From: Trichobilharzia regenti
Lineage: Eukaryota; Platyhelminthes; Trematoda; Strigeidida; Schistosomatidae
Direction: 5' to 3'
NCBI GenBank assembly: GCA_944472135.2
Contig: CALYDD020000283.1
Span: forward strand, 91,636 to 155,635
DNA length: 64,000 nt
The notes beneath the pieces were generated by a model. It saw only the letters and a list, made by a program, of their open reading frames with translations. It was not told the origin of the DNA and ran no database searches. Positions 45,896-58,990 of this stretch are shown one piece after another. Position numbers and translations under genes: made by a program. Position 1 is the first letter of the stretch. Every line of letters starts with the position of its first letter.

Positions 45896-46095
45896 GCGTC
45901 GGTGGCACAGTGGTTAGGACTCTCGCCGACTATGCACATGGTCCGGGTTTCGAACCCACGCCGACGCACACCTGATATCTATGGTCGGCCTGCAAAATTT
46001 GGGCTACCGATATCCACGCTGAAAATTCCATACTTGTACCAAAAATACGGTGTGGAATCAAGCTGTAATCAAAATAAATAAATAAATAAATAAAA
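45896..46095 (+). mobile_element. SINE-A reference copy (tRNA head, CR1-type tail)
   Basis: Plus strand: GCGTCGG TG GCACAGTGGTTAGG ... GGTTTCGAACCCA CGCCGACGC, with a perfect 7-bp acceptor-like stem, so the head derives from a tRNA; the anticodon arm is degenerate. The body is followed by the tail hairpin 46018-46063 and (AAAT)n. Pol III A and B boxes give an internal promoter. Confidence 0.9.
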
Positions 46096-46689
46096 AATAG
46101 AATAAAGCGATACATACTAAGTAAGAATAAGAAGAAGGGATGTCTAAGCATTCATTTCAATGGAGATCAAGACTAGTGGTCGATATGAAGTGGTAGTTTG
46201 ATCACGCATGTTGATGGGACATTTATAAGGTTAGAAGTGAATAACAGTCATATATCTTCAGACATAATTTATCAAGGATTAAGTACTCTTGCCGACTACA
46301 TCATTTGTGTGTGTGTTTGCAAACGCAACTACTACTTCTGTGCAGAAGGTAGTTAAATATATTGCCCTCAAATGACTTGATCCTCAAGCATTCACCAGCA
46401 AATCTATATTTATCAAGGTGTACAGGAATAACTGCATCAACAATTGAAACAGTAGCAAGCTGCAGATATGAACATATAGAAACAGAGTTGTACTGAGGAG
46501 ATGTTTCAGTTTCTGATTGTATGCATCAATAATGATGCTATTGGTATGGGTGAGAATGAATACTCCAGTTATATGGTAGAGTGAATCTTCAAAAATCCAA
46601 TGAATTAATTTCACCTCATTGTTCAATGAGGAGTACAACTGCACTGCAGGAGAAGGAATAAGATCTATATCTCTGATACTAATGTCAAA
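46096..46689. other. Unassigned spacer
   Basis: The 170-codon minus frame across 46384-46896 mostly overlies a plus-strand RTE remnant and has no known domain. Confidence 0.3.
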
Positions 46690-46895
46690 TCCAACAAACT
46701 GCTGGACACTTTCATCAACAGTTGCCTTTGCTGGCTCAATACTGAAGATTAGATGGCTGGTCAGAAAGGTTGAGCAACAAGCACCCCTGAGGAAGTAATA
46801 ACCAATAACATATCTCCCAATCAACAAATATCCTGGAGGAAATGGAGATTCATTGGATGTACTCTGAAGAGAACCTTGTGAGAAATCACATACCA
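46690..46895 (+). mobile_element. RTE LINE C-terminal scrap
   Basis: Traces of FINSCL..SILKIRW.., then ISWRKWRFIGC.L and R..L of the RTE C-terminus. Confidence 0.55.
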
Positions 46896-47745
46896 TGCCT
46901 CACATCAAATGGAGGCAAAATGGGGAACTACGAATCAGGCATATAATACCGAAATATTGACATATTGACGTAGTTAGGTAATCAAGGTAATGTTGAGGTA
47001 TTTACTGAAAATAGACCTGAACAAAAGTAAGCCTATCCTGCAGTTATATCTTCTTTGAATCTACCTCACGTAACAGTGAATTAGTGAATCGGTTGTTTTA
47101 TTAAGAGTTTGTTATGATATTTCTACATTTATGACATTTCTACATCATAAGCGGCAAATTACTCAGTATCCGTCCAGCTTGATACTATAAATGGCAAGCA
47201 AAATAGTATGATGGAAGATGCTACTGACTGATACAAACAGTTGGAACAACCCCCTCTATCCTCACATGGCCACAAAACAACTAGTACAGTTTATTTGTCA
47301 GACGGAAGAAATCTAAATACCAGACCGCATTATTTTATAACAATGATACGACTCAACTTTATCATATTTAAAACAAGACTCAATCCACTACGATATTTTC
47401 CTTCACTTTTTCCCTGAGGTTGTGTACGACACGAGGGTGGAAGTCAGTTAAAATTCTGCACAATTTCATGTTGTGACTCAAACAAAATCACTAGAACATT
47501 AAATCCAAAATAATGAGAGGCGTAAAAGAAACTCATTATACCAGATTGAAATCTAGGTAGCCGAGTGGGTCTAAATAGGCCACCAGGAAACCCACTTAGT
47601 AGTGAGTTCGTCAGCTGTCTACTCAGGCTGATTTTGTTGTGAAGGGAACGCCCGTATCAAAACTGATAGCAGAAGTTGTTATGCAAAGACTACAATTGAT
47701 TGCTATACCCATGATCGCACCAAAAATCTGCGTACGTTATGGTGA
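46896..47745. other. Unassigned spacer
   Basis: A tRNA-like A box (GTAGCCGAGTGG, about 47557-47568) stands without a B box. Nothing else seen. Confidence 0.3.
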
Positions 47746-47817
47746 TGAAACATTCATAGTATGGAGGATTTAATCATGAGCTGACATCAGTTAGAGAACC
47801 ACTGGGAAACCAGCAGG

Positions 47818-47874
47818 GAGTACTGAACGGCCAGCTGTTTCGTCCTAGTTTGGGACTCTTCAGCAGTACGCACC
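47818..47874 (-). ncRNA. Hammerhead ribozyme (left arm)
   Basis: Helix I GTACTG/CAGTAC, CTGAAGA, GTCC/GGAC, GAAA; helix III is longer than in other copies, with GUU before the cut. Confidence 0.7.
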
Positions 47875-48120
47875 CACCGGGATTCGAACCCAGGACCTAC
47901 TGGTTACAAGGCGAGCTCGTAGACCGTTGAGTCACTGGGTACAGTAGGTTGAAGATGAGGCAGTAACTCATCGAAGAAGACATTGCGAAGTGGTCGCGCT
48001 ATGTCGTGAACTGGCAGAAGTTAGAATTTAAGGACCATTGGATCGGGTCCCAGTGGCTCAATGGTCTACGAGCTCGCTAGCCTTGTAACCAGGAGGTCCT
48101 GGGTTCAAATCCCGGTGGGT

Positions 48121-48170
48121 GCGTACTGCTGAAGAGTCCCAAACTAGGACGAAACAGTTGTCCAGTACTC
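48121..48170 (+). ncRNA. Hammerhead ribozyme (right arm), best copy
   Basis: Helix I GTACTG (48123-48128) with CAGTAC (48163-48168); CTGAAGA 48129-48135; helix II GTCC (48136-48139)/GGAC (48147-48150); GAAA 48151-48154; helix III of three pairs with a two-base loop; GUC with cleavage expected after 48162. All conserved core bases are present. The short helix III suggests it works best as a dimer. Confidence 0.85.
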
Positions 48171-48459
48171 CCAGGTTTTCCAGTGGTTCTCTAACTGATG
48201 TCAGCTCATGATTATATCCTCCATGCAATCAAACAAAATATCCCTACAAAACCAATACTTGAACATTCATAGTAATTAAAAGAAATGTGGTTTGGAATAC
48301 ACCCACAGATTAATCAACAACACATCTGAAGACATCAGAATTCATATGAGGAAAAGAAGAGTTTGGAAACACACGAATACAGAAAAGTAACCCACACAGA
48401 TCAAATATTTTCACTTACAACATCAACAATTCAATGATTCACAAAATAAACTGTGTGCA

Positions 48460-49230
48460 GACATTGTTTAGAAAAGAGTTCAAACACACTGCAGTATTTC
48501 GATGCTGAAGAGAAGCGGATAGAGGAGAAATACCTACTAATAGTTTTCAAAAAGAATAAATGCCCTTACACAATTTCATCGAAAATTTTTTAAACTCAGA
48601 TTGTAATACCCAACAAGAAACCATCATCAAAGACGGCAAGAAAATTCACTGCAGCATACATAAAAGCTCTCTCAGAAATAACAACTGGCATATTAAGATC
48701 ATCTGAAATAGAGAAAGCACAAAAGCCAGCCAGCCAGCCAGCACAATCAATTCATTCAGTAATGGGTAGAGCAAAAGATCCAACAGTAAAAGAAGACCAG
48801 ATGAACACACCATCTACAAAAAAGTAGGCATCCCCTTAGAATCAGAATCGAAGAACACAAATTCGTCATGAAAAGACACAACATGTATTCCTGTTTGACA
48901 TGCAAGCATGTGTAGACAATTATGGACAGGAATTTGCTTAGGAAAATGTAGAAACTTTAAACAGAGGAAATAAGAGGCAGATGTTAGGCGATTCCTAGAA
49001 GCCTGGCACTCAGATAAATCAGACACTAACTGACACATTATTATCCATATCATATTTACTAGCTAATAAAGAATAAATCACACATTAAGTAACTTCAAAT
49101 TACAGACTAATAAATGTATAAATTAATAATTACTCATGGAGAATTCAAATAATTTCCCTTTCACATGAAAGCTTGCTCTCAAGATGTCGTCAAGAAGCAT
49201 AATAAAAGGTTCTCAATTGGATCAAACAGC
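48460..49230 (+). mobile_element. Penelope-like element, 3' half, decayed
   Basis: Parallels 54500-55500: gcagacattgttta, then EEKYLL..FKKNKCP, a shifted GRHPLRIRIEEHKFVMKRH GIY-YIG end, FLEAWHSDKS, and the terminal motif near 49180-49215 (core lost). Contains a (CCAG)n run at 48725-48741. Confidence 0.7.
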
Positions 49231-49269
49231 TTAAAGAACACAGTGAAATCAAGAAGGGTTAATTGTTTC

Positions 49270-50470
<1,201 letters not shown>

Positions 50471-51485
50471 AATAAAATTCTATTGTTCTTTCATATTACT
50501 ATTGTTTTTCCTCACTGACACTTATGTTTATTACCTCTCTCTTTCTTTACTCTCTTCTCTTGCTTTGTATGGTTCACTGAGGGAGAGTGGCGGGTGGAAC
50601 TGCAGCACATCTGTGAAAAGTTCTATGTTGAAACCAGCCCACCAGTCAGTTAGGCTGATATGAGTGCTTACTATCAGTTACTACTGATTGCCCCCCCCCC
50701 CGAAAAAAAACATGCAATTTCATCAAGGCGACTCTTCTAAAAGATAATTTTCCAGTGATAAATAGTTTGTTTTTATGTGAGACAATGTGGAGACAGGAAA
50801 TTTTAACAATGTGGAGACAAAACGCACACTCTATCACACACACACACACACACACGCACACACCTGAAATAACAAGGGTTCTGTCACCCTTTTCAAAAGT
50901 ACCTTTTATTGTTTCATATCTTCGTCAGTGATCAAGTTGAAATGAAGTGAGACAGGGAGTTTCCACAACATTTATTATCATGATAAATACATCAGTAGTT
51001 TCTAATGAATGTGTATAACTCATGCGCTAATTGTTACTATTATTATTATTATAACTAGTATGATTCCATCTGCTCAAAACTGTACTCACCTTTACTAGTC
51101 TACGCTGCTACACAACACTCCTATGCCTTCCCATCTATCTAGAGACATGATTTACAATGATCAGAAAAAAGAACGTCTACAGTCTTGCATTTCTACTGCA
51201 AGTCAAATGTTGTATACGAGTAGACGGGAGTTATCTCTCTTCGTCTCTCTCTGTCTCGCTCTACATCGAACTCTACATCGAATATTAAGTGGTAGTACGC
51301 CATTTTCGAAAGAAAAAAGTAACGCACCAATTTTCGTCTCATTTTTGGGAATTTCTTTGTTATTTTTTAAAAAGACACTCACTACGAAATATTTCCAAAC
51401 TGAAGATTAACAAAAAAGATAATTTTATTTTGTGTTGTAAAAAAAAGTAATAACAATAATTATTATAATAACTGAAAATTTCTTT
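50471..51485. other. Spacer with C-run and (CA)n
   Basis: C11 then A-run at about 50691-50710, (CA)n at 50837-50863. The rest is AT-rich with no recognised motif. Confidence 0.35.
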
Positions 51486-51489
51486 TCAA

Positions 51490-52450
51490 TTCAGTAAAAA
51501 TTTGAAAATTCCACCATTTGAAAGCTTTTCAGCGTTTTGTGTTCAATGTTCGCGGCTTCCGGTAATTTTGAAAGTGAAAAAAAGTATAATATATATCTGA
51601 GATCAAGATATGTGATCTGCGTGATATAGAATGACTGAGAATTAAGAAATGAAAGAAATATTTGTATGTGGAACTTGGACACTGTGGTAGTATACAATTT
51701 TATACAAATTTTCAAAAGGATGGTTAGTAAACAAAGAATATTCTTTTGGATAAACTGAATATCAGAAAAATTAGGAAAGATAATATTACGAATTAATGAA
51801 TTTATAGTCTCCACTGAAGGGCAACCAAGGCAATGGTAGTGGCTGACTTGACCCGCTTCTTCTGCATACAGAGCACTAGTTGTTTGAGGTGAATTTCGAT
51901 AGTTAGTCTCTTCTGTTTGGAGTATGCGATACTTCGATGTTTTTGGCAATTTTAATGGGTACCCAGTTGACGATAGAGAAGGATTCTTCAATGCTGGCTT
52001 TTTGGCCGGCCGGTTTTTGCACCAAATGGTCCAATATCGAACTGTAAATGGTTTTTCCCTACACCTTTACTTAGCCATAGTGGTAGATGCTCGCGAGTGA
52101 GCATGAAAAATCAAGTTCCTAGAGCAACGGCCAATATAACTTGCTCCACAACGAGCGCAGTTGAATTGATAGATACATTGGAAGTGGCTAACTAGTCTAG
52201 GTACTTAATCTTTCAGTCGAGGTAGCACCATCAGTCGTGTAGAGAATAGGAGGTGTAGTTTGCCATCATTAGAAGTTCTTTGAACTGATTTTCTTAATTT
52301 CTTCGTAATTATTTCGCGCTTGGTATATCGCCCTTGACTTGTAGTCGTATATAATGAGGCTTCGTGTTTACGGATAGTAAGAAGTCTGTGTGTAATATAT
52401 CACACAGAGAGTGAAGTAGTAAATCAGAAAAGGTAAATCATTTTTGATCA
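51490..52450 (-). mobile_element. Penelope-like element, GIY-YIG end and 3' UTR
   Basis: Minus, in several frames: INSTALVV/CARCGASYIGRCSRNL (52160 region), then KHRSIAYSK, LKQ..LC.QKKRVKS, and a 3' UTR (cttcagtggagactataaat) shared with 57560-57690. Confidence 0.65.
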
Positions 52451-52733
52451 AAATACAACTCTGCGCATCATCATCACCGTCGGATGGAGCATAGAATGGC
52501 AATCAAACGCGCACCTTAACTTCATTGATTTCGAAAAAGCCGTCGACAGCAAAGCGTAGACCGAGAAGTAATTTAGAAACGGCTTCAACACTATGGTGGA
52601 ACATAAGAATGATTGATCCCACAAAGATAAGTAATTTAAAAAAAACGCTCATCAATCGCACTGCATGCATTAACACACAATCGCACAATTAGGTGGTGGG
52701 ACAGAGTCGAAATTCTAAAGATTAATATAGGTA

Positions 52734-53476
52734 TTCCTAAAAAATTATTTTTGTAAAATCTCAGCGATATTGAAATGAGTAATTCCAACGTTTCGTTCGG
52801 CAATCTGGTCCGAACTTCCTCAGCAGCTCAATTTTCAGAAAGAAGACAAAGCAATAAGTTTGACGGGGTTGTTCAACTAAACTCTAATCCTAAACACCAT
52901 AATTTTGAAAAAACGTCTAATCATAAAATTCTAGATACTAACAGTTTGAACAGACATGAAGGTGTGATGTTAGATGACGCATAGGAAATCCTGATTAATT
53001 AATAAATAAGAATGGATATGTATCACTAACGAATAATACTTGGTCAAAGTTTCCCGACTGTCTATATCTACTTATGGAGACGTTAAGACATTGTTTTACA
53101 ACTGTTTTTCCGCACACATACACACTGTGTTTAAAGTGTTTCACAAAGATAGATCAATATTTGTAAGTCTGAGGTCAAATTTTGATCACAACTCATACAA
53201 TTTTGTTTATTATACTTGTTAATATTTGTTTTATGAATCCTGATTGGACAAAGTTTTTTAAAAACTAAAGATGTTCCTTTTATATATAAACCTGTTATGT
53301 TAATTTCGATTAATTTCCCTGAGGAAGTTCGAACCAGATTGCCGAACGAAACGTTGGAATTACTCATTTCAATATCGCTGAGATTTTACAAATATAATTT
53401 TTTACAAATGTCTACTTCTCACTCGGCGCCCAAATATTATAGAACTATTCTGCCAAATCTTGACTACAGTTCATTT
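52734..53476. mobile_element. 743-bp palindromic Penelope-like insertion with 14-bp TSD
   Basis: gattaatataggta at 52720-52733 and 53477-53490 is the target-site duplication. Inside, 52738-52822 and 53318-53407 form inverted arms of about 85 bases carrying the motif ctgaggaagttcg...cgaacgaaacg, in opposite orientations facing outward. About 70 bases follow the right arm only. No coding capacity. The arm motif is the kind found at PLE termini. Confidence 0.75.
53305..53372 (+). ncRNA. Hammerhead-like motif at the right arm
   Basis: CTGAGGA 53319-53325, helix II GTTCG/CGAAC, GAAA 53348-53351, ACGUU and GGAATT that can pair with AATTTCC upstream. One unpaired A (53326) sits between the core and helix II, unlike the SINE hammerheads, so activity is uncertain. 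A reversed copy is at about 52766-52822. Confidence 0.45.
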
Positions 53477-54039
53477 GATTAATATAGGTAGGTAAATTGA
53501 GACAGAGATTGATTACTGGATCCTGGTCCATTGAGTCTACACCCAAAACATGCAACAGAAATGACTCAATGCAAATACCAGAGATATGTATGGAAGATAT
53601 TATTACCGCCAGTCAGTCAAATCTGAAGAGGATAATAAATAATATTAAAATTCTATTTCAATTCATGTACATTATAACATTCTTACAAGTTATTTATTTA
53701 TTTTGACTATAAAAACACTCGTCTTATTTCCCATCTGATTGTATTTGATTGATAATACTCGCATTATTATTTCTGAATGTACCTTACCTTATATTGATTT
53801 TTATTCAAATGTCCGAACATCAGTTTCACTCATGTATATGAACGAAGTTAGAGTCGTGTGAATAATATCTTGATATGATTATGATCAGTAATAATTTGTG
53901 CTCGAAATGTGGTCATCAGTGAATATTACTTACTGTATAACACCACTCACTGTGCGATTTATCAAAATAAAATCTTATCTATAATCGAGTTACACTACCA
54001 CCACGCAGGGCCCAAGTATTACACTTATATCAAGAGCAT

Positions 54040-54195
54040 CAATGGGTGTCTTCGCTTCACATTGAAATTCAGATGGTCAGAAAGGGTAAACAATAAGTTG
54101 ATTGTGACAATGAATCGATCAACCAACATCCTATTGCCTAACAAATACGCGGAGGAAAATGTGGACGGATTGGATATATTCTGGAAAGACCAGTG
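54040..54195 (+). mobile_element. RTE LINE C-terminal scrap
   Basis: Reads SINGCLRFTLKFRWSERVNN, ...NKYAEENVDGLDIFWKDQ, a decayed RWPERI...RRKWRWIGH.LRRP. Confidence 0.5.
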
Positions 54196-54519
54196 AGCAA
54201 TAACTCCACTATAAATAAGATTTTATTTTGATAAATTACACAGTGGTGTTATATAGTGATATTAACTAGGCAGTAACACTTGCCAGGTGAGCCATCAAGT
54301 GAAACCCGTATGGGAACAATGACTTGAGCGCGGGTTGAAAAATGACATGGAGGAGATTTCGAAATAATCGAAAAGATTTGTAGCTCAGGAGAACCAACAC
54401 AGGAAATTTAGAAACACAAGTATATATTGAAAATCAACGCACACACACACAGATCAAATACTCAACTATACTAGCAATAATCCTATTACTCACTCACGAA
54501 AGAAATTGAGTGCAGACAT

Positions 54520-55560
54520 TGTTTAAAAGAATTCAAACACACTGTAACACTCCAGAGTTGAAATGAATGGAAGAAAAATACCGACTAACAGCCTTCTTCA
54601 AAAAGAATGGTTATTCACAAAATTTCATCAAAAAGTATTTAAAGTCGAATCACAACACCAACAAGGAACCATCATCAAAGACCACAAGAAAATTCATCCT
54701 ACCATACATGAGAAATATCTCTGAAATAACAGCTAGAATACTGAAACCGTTTGATATAGATGTAGCACACAAGCCAGTCAAATCGCTTGATTCGATATTG
54801 TGCAAACGAAAGACACATCCAACAGAGAAAGGAGATAAAACCAATACCATTTACGAAAAAAATTTCTTATATGAACTATAACAGACATTACATCGGCCAA
54901 AGTGGGCGTCCCCTTCGAATCAGAATCCAGGATCACAAATCAGCCATGAAACGACACGATATATAATCCTGTTTCATGTCAATGCATATGGATAATTATG
55001 GACATCAATTTGATGATTGGGATAATGTCGAAATCTTAGACAAAGGAAACACCAAAAGTGCAGTGAGGGAATTTCTAGAAGCCTGGTATTCAAACGAATA
55101 TGCAATTAACAAACATGTTCCTATAGACGAAATATACCAACTAATAAAAAGTAAATCAGGTGAAGAAAATAAAAGACAGATTCAGCAAAGAAAATTTTCT
55201 TTATCGACGAAATCATCTTCAGAGGCTGTACAGTCGTATTTATACTTAGAAAAAGTTATAGAGGGTGACATAATTCATGTAATTAATCATAAGTGGCTTT
55301 AGACCAGGTGACCAGAAAGTTTAAAATCCAAGTCAGTAGAAAATGGTCAAAACATCTGTAAAGATGGTTACCGGGAGACGCAATTATATCACTGATGAAA
55401 AATTTAAATCATTTCACTTTATGCTAAATATTGCGCTGAAGATGTTGTCCAGAAGGACGACGAAAGCTCCGCAACTAAACCAACCACCTCCTCAGAGACT
55501 ATTAATTACAAATGTAAGAGATTGCTTGAGTAGAAATTGAAAGTTTATATATAATTGTAG
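54520..55560 (+). mobile_element. Penelope-like element, linker, GIY-YIG and 3' end
   Basis: 54567-54881: EEKYRLTAFFKKNGYSQNFI, SEITARILKPFDIDVAHKP. Then, shifted, YNRHYIGQSGRPLRIRIQDH and KSAMKRHD (about 54880-54960), and 54976-55302: MHMDNYGHQFDDWDNVEILD, REFLEAWYSNEYAINKHVP. YIG.SGR.L..RI..H is the GIY-YIG core. Two frame changes break it. Confidence 0.8.
55425..55480 (+). ncRNA. Hammerhead-like motif at a PLE 3' end
   Basis: TTGCG (55431-55435) pairs with CGCAA after GAAAGCTC; CTGAAGA 55436-55442; helix II GTTGTCC/GGACGAC with AGAA loop; GAAA 55462-55465. One extra U (55443) separates the core from helix II, as at 53326. Relatives at 32170-32215, 31905-31970 (reversed) and 49180-49215 have lost core bases. 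Confidence 0.45.
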
Positions 55561-55865
55561 AGCCGGCTAAAAAGGACTTCAGAAACCAGGATGGAATGAA
55601 GATGTGGTGTTGAAGCCATTTTGAAACAGGTAGAATACAAAGACTTGGTTAAGGCATGTTAATTTGTAAACTGGTATCTCTATATTGCTAAGTTATGTAC
55701 ACCTTATCTTCAACGCATCATTTACGAAAGTCTGCGTGTTGTGCTTGCTACTCTTCTGGTCTTCATACTGTATTTCTTTCACATCTCCCATGTATCTCCA
55801 AAACACTGTACCACTTGCTTTCTTTGACAGGAAATGCATCTCTTTGATATTTGATGTTTTTTATG

Positions 55866-56060
55866 CCAGCTGTTTCGTCCTAGTTTGGGACTCTTTAGCA
55901 GCACTCACTGAGGTTTGAGCTTGTGTTATAACTAGAAGGTCCTGGGTTTGTGTGCGTACTGATGAAGTGTCCCAAACTAGGACGCAACAGATGTCCAGTG
56001 CTCCTGGATGACTTTTCCAATGGTTCTCTAACCGATGCTAGCTCATGATGAAATCCTCAA
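55866..56060. mobile_element. SINE-B inverted pair, short
   Basis: Reversed hammerhead 55868-55910 (core CTAAAGA) and forward copy 55955-56060 (GATGAAGTGTCCC, GACGCAAC). Both cores carry changes. Confidence 0.7.
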
Positions 56061-57210
<1,150 letters not shown>

Positions 57211-57214
57211 CTCT

Positions 57215-57690
57215 CCCCTTGATGTATCTCATCAGGTAGGAGTACAAGTCATTATAAAAGACTATATGCTCGTAAAACTAAGTAAAGGAATTCAACGATA
57301 CCCTGCTCGATCCGCGTTCTATGTGATAGAGATAGCGTTAGGCATGAAGCCAACCACTTGCTATGTTAATAGCAAAATAATTGGCTTCTTATCGTATCCT
57401 ATTTGTAATCCTTCTCTACCATCATCTACCAGATACCAAATAAATTGCCAAAACCATCGATGTACCGCATGCGCTGCAAACAGCAGAGGCTATTGCTATT
57501 CACCTGAAACAACCAGTGCTTTGTGTGCGAAAAATGCAGTTCCAGCTAGCCGCTACTTCTACCCTGGTCGGTCTTCAGTGGAGACTATAAATTCATGAAT
57601 TCGGTATTATTACTATTATCTTTGCTAATTTTTCTGATATTCATTCAGTGTGTATTTTTATGTTGATGCTATTGAACTGTAATCCATTGA
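57215..57690 (+). mobile_element. CR1 'X' scrap followed by PLE C-terminus
   Basis: 57215-57375 parallels 29470-29640 (tctccccttg.tatctcatcagg, ctcgtaaaactaagta). From 57430 PLE text follows: RCTACAANSRGY..., LCAKNAVPASRYF and the 3' UTR cttcagtggagactataaat. Confidence 0.6.
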
Positions 57691-57807
57691 TATCATCGAT
57701 TTGATTTTATTTCAACAACATTAATGTTGTTCATAACACTAATTCATTCCCTATAATGTATATATAACTGTAGAACCTTATGAAGAGGAGGTTAACAAAA
57801 GGAGTAT

Positions 57808-58536
57808 TCAAGTATTGGTTTGCAGGGATTTGGTTGATTGGTTACAAGATTTCATCATGAGCTGACATTAGTTAGAGAACCATTGGAAAACCTGTTAGTA
57901 CTGGACAGCTGTTTCGTTCTAGTTTGGGACTGCTCATCAGTAAGCACCCATAGGGATTCGAACCCAGGACCTTCTGGTTACAAGGCTAGCGACGTCGTAG
58001 ACCATTAAGCCACTGGGATCCAATCCAATGGCCTATCGATGAATTCTAACTTCTGCCAATTCACGACATAGCGCGACCACTAGCCAATGTCTTCGGTGAG
58101 TATTTGTCCTCACACCCGACCAGCTGCATCCTATTGGTCGCGACTTCCCACTGGAACCCCAGGTAATATCATTGAGATGCTCACTGGCGACTGGCCCTAT
58201 TCAAGTAGGTAGTTACTTGGGGTTCCAGTGGGAAGTCGTGACCAGTAGGGTGCAGCTGGTCGGGTGTGAGGACAAATACTCACCGAAGACATTGGCTAGT
58301 GGTCGCGCTATGTCGTGAATTGGCAGAAGTTAGAATTCATCGATAGGCCATTGGATTGGATCCCAGTGGCTTAATGGTCTACGAGGTCGCTAGCCTTGTA
58401 ACCAGAAGGTCCTGGGTTCGAATCCCGGTGGGTGTGTACTGCTGAAGAGTCCCAAACTAGGCCGAAGAAACAGCTGACCGTTCAGTACTCTCTGTTGGTT
58501 TTCCAATGGTTCTCTAACCAATGTCGGCTCATGATG
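57808..58536. mobile_element. SINE-B head-to-head dimer, long arms, with TSD
   Basis: Arms 57808-58160 (minus) and 58167-58536 (plus) match over about 330 bases, making the largest palindrome of the window. AAAGGAGTAT at 57798-57807 and 58537-58546 is a 10-bp target-site duplication around the whole unit. The right arm reaches further upstream (gatgctcactggcgactgg). Hammerhead cores: left CTGATGA with altered helix II, right GCCGAAGAAA with an insertion. Confidence 0.9.
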
Positions 58537-58719
58537 AAAGGAGTATGCTTTGTTAAGTAACGATTCATGTATACATATTTTTAATTTAGTATTTTCAACT
58601 TTGACTTAAAAGCATTCAGATCACTGATTCTTGTAGGGATCTGGATTAATTTTATCTCCAATTTATTGAAGAATACTAGATAAACTTCTTGAAGCTGTAC
58701 TGAGAAGTCGTTCACTATG

Positions 58720-58990
58720 TCTCGAGCTAGAGTGGAAGCTCATCGAAGATATTGGTTTAGGATAACGCTATATCATGAAATGAAAGAAGTTGGAATTCAT
58801 GGGTCATTGGAGACTAGTCCAAATGGCTGGACAGTTGACGAGCTTGACCCCTCATAACCCCAAAATTGTCAGATCTATCCCTGCTAAGGTTGTGGGCATG
58901 CACTAGTGAAGAGTCCCAAACCGAATTGAAACATCTCTTCAGTATATATCCTCATTTTCAATGACCTTCAGATGCCGATGAAATCTGAAT
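58720..58990 (+). mobile_element. SINE-B copy, old, single orientation
   Basis: tcatcgaagatattggttta, agaagttggaattcatgg, then agtgaagagtcccaaaccg...ttgaaac. Core GTGAAGA (C lost). Confidence 0.6.

Larger units (their letters stand above)
47762..48261. mobile_element. SINE-B head-to-head dimer with TSD
   Basis: Left arm (minus, 47762-47940) and right arm (plus, 47941-48261) each end in the 3' tail at the outside. AACATTCATAGTA at 47749-47761 and 48262-48274 flanks the whole 500-bp unit as a 13-bp target-site duplication, so the dimer went in as one piece. The right arm is longer (upstream domain present); the left stops at the tRNA head. Confidence 0.9.
52590..54010 (+). mobile_element. Old Penelope-like remnant, split by a later insertion
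   Basis: 52590-52733 and 53477-54010 parallel 40150-40330 and 40960-41210 (gcattaacacacaa, aattctaaa, gattgattactg.atcctgg, gtgctcgaaatgtgg). The gap is the 743-bp element at 52734-53476. Confidence 0.7.

Noticed and set aside
45896..45970. Functional tRNA gene
   Set aside because: The acceptor stem and A/B boxes are tRNA-like, but the anticodon arm does not fold and the head is joined to a repeated body and tail; it is a SINE head. The same applies to the SINE-B, C and D heads.
46384..46896. 170-codon minus ORF as a gene
   Set aside because: Its right part lies antisense to an RTE remnant and the rest shows no domain; open by chance.
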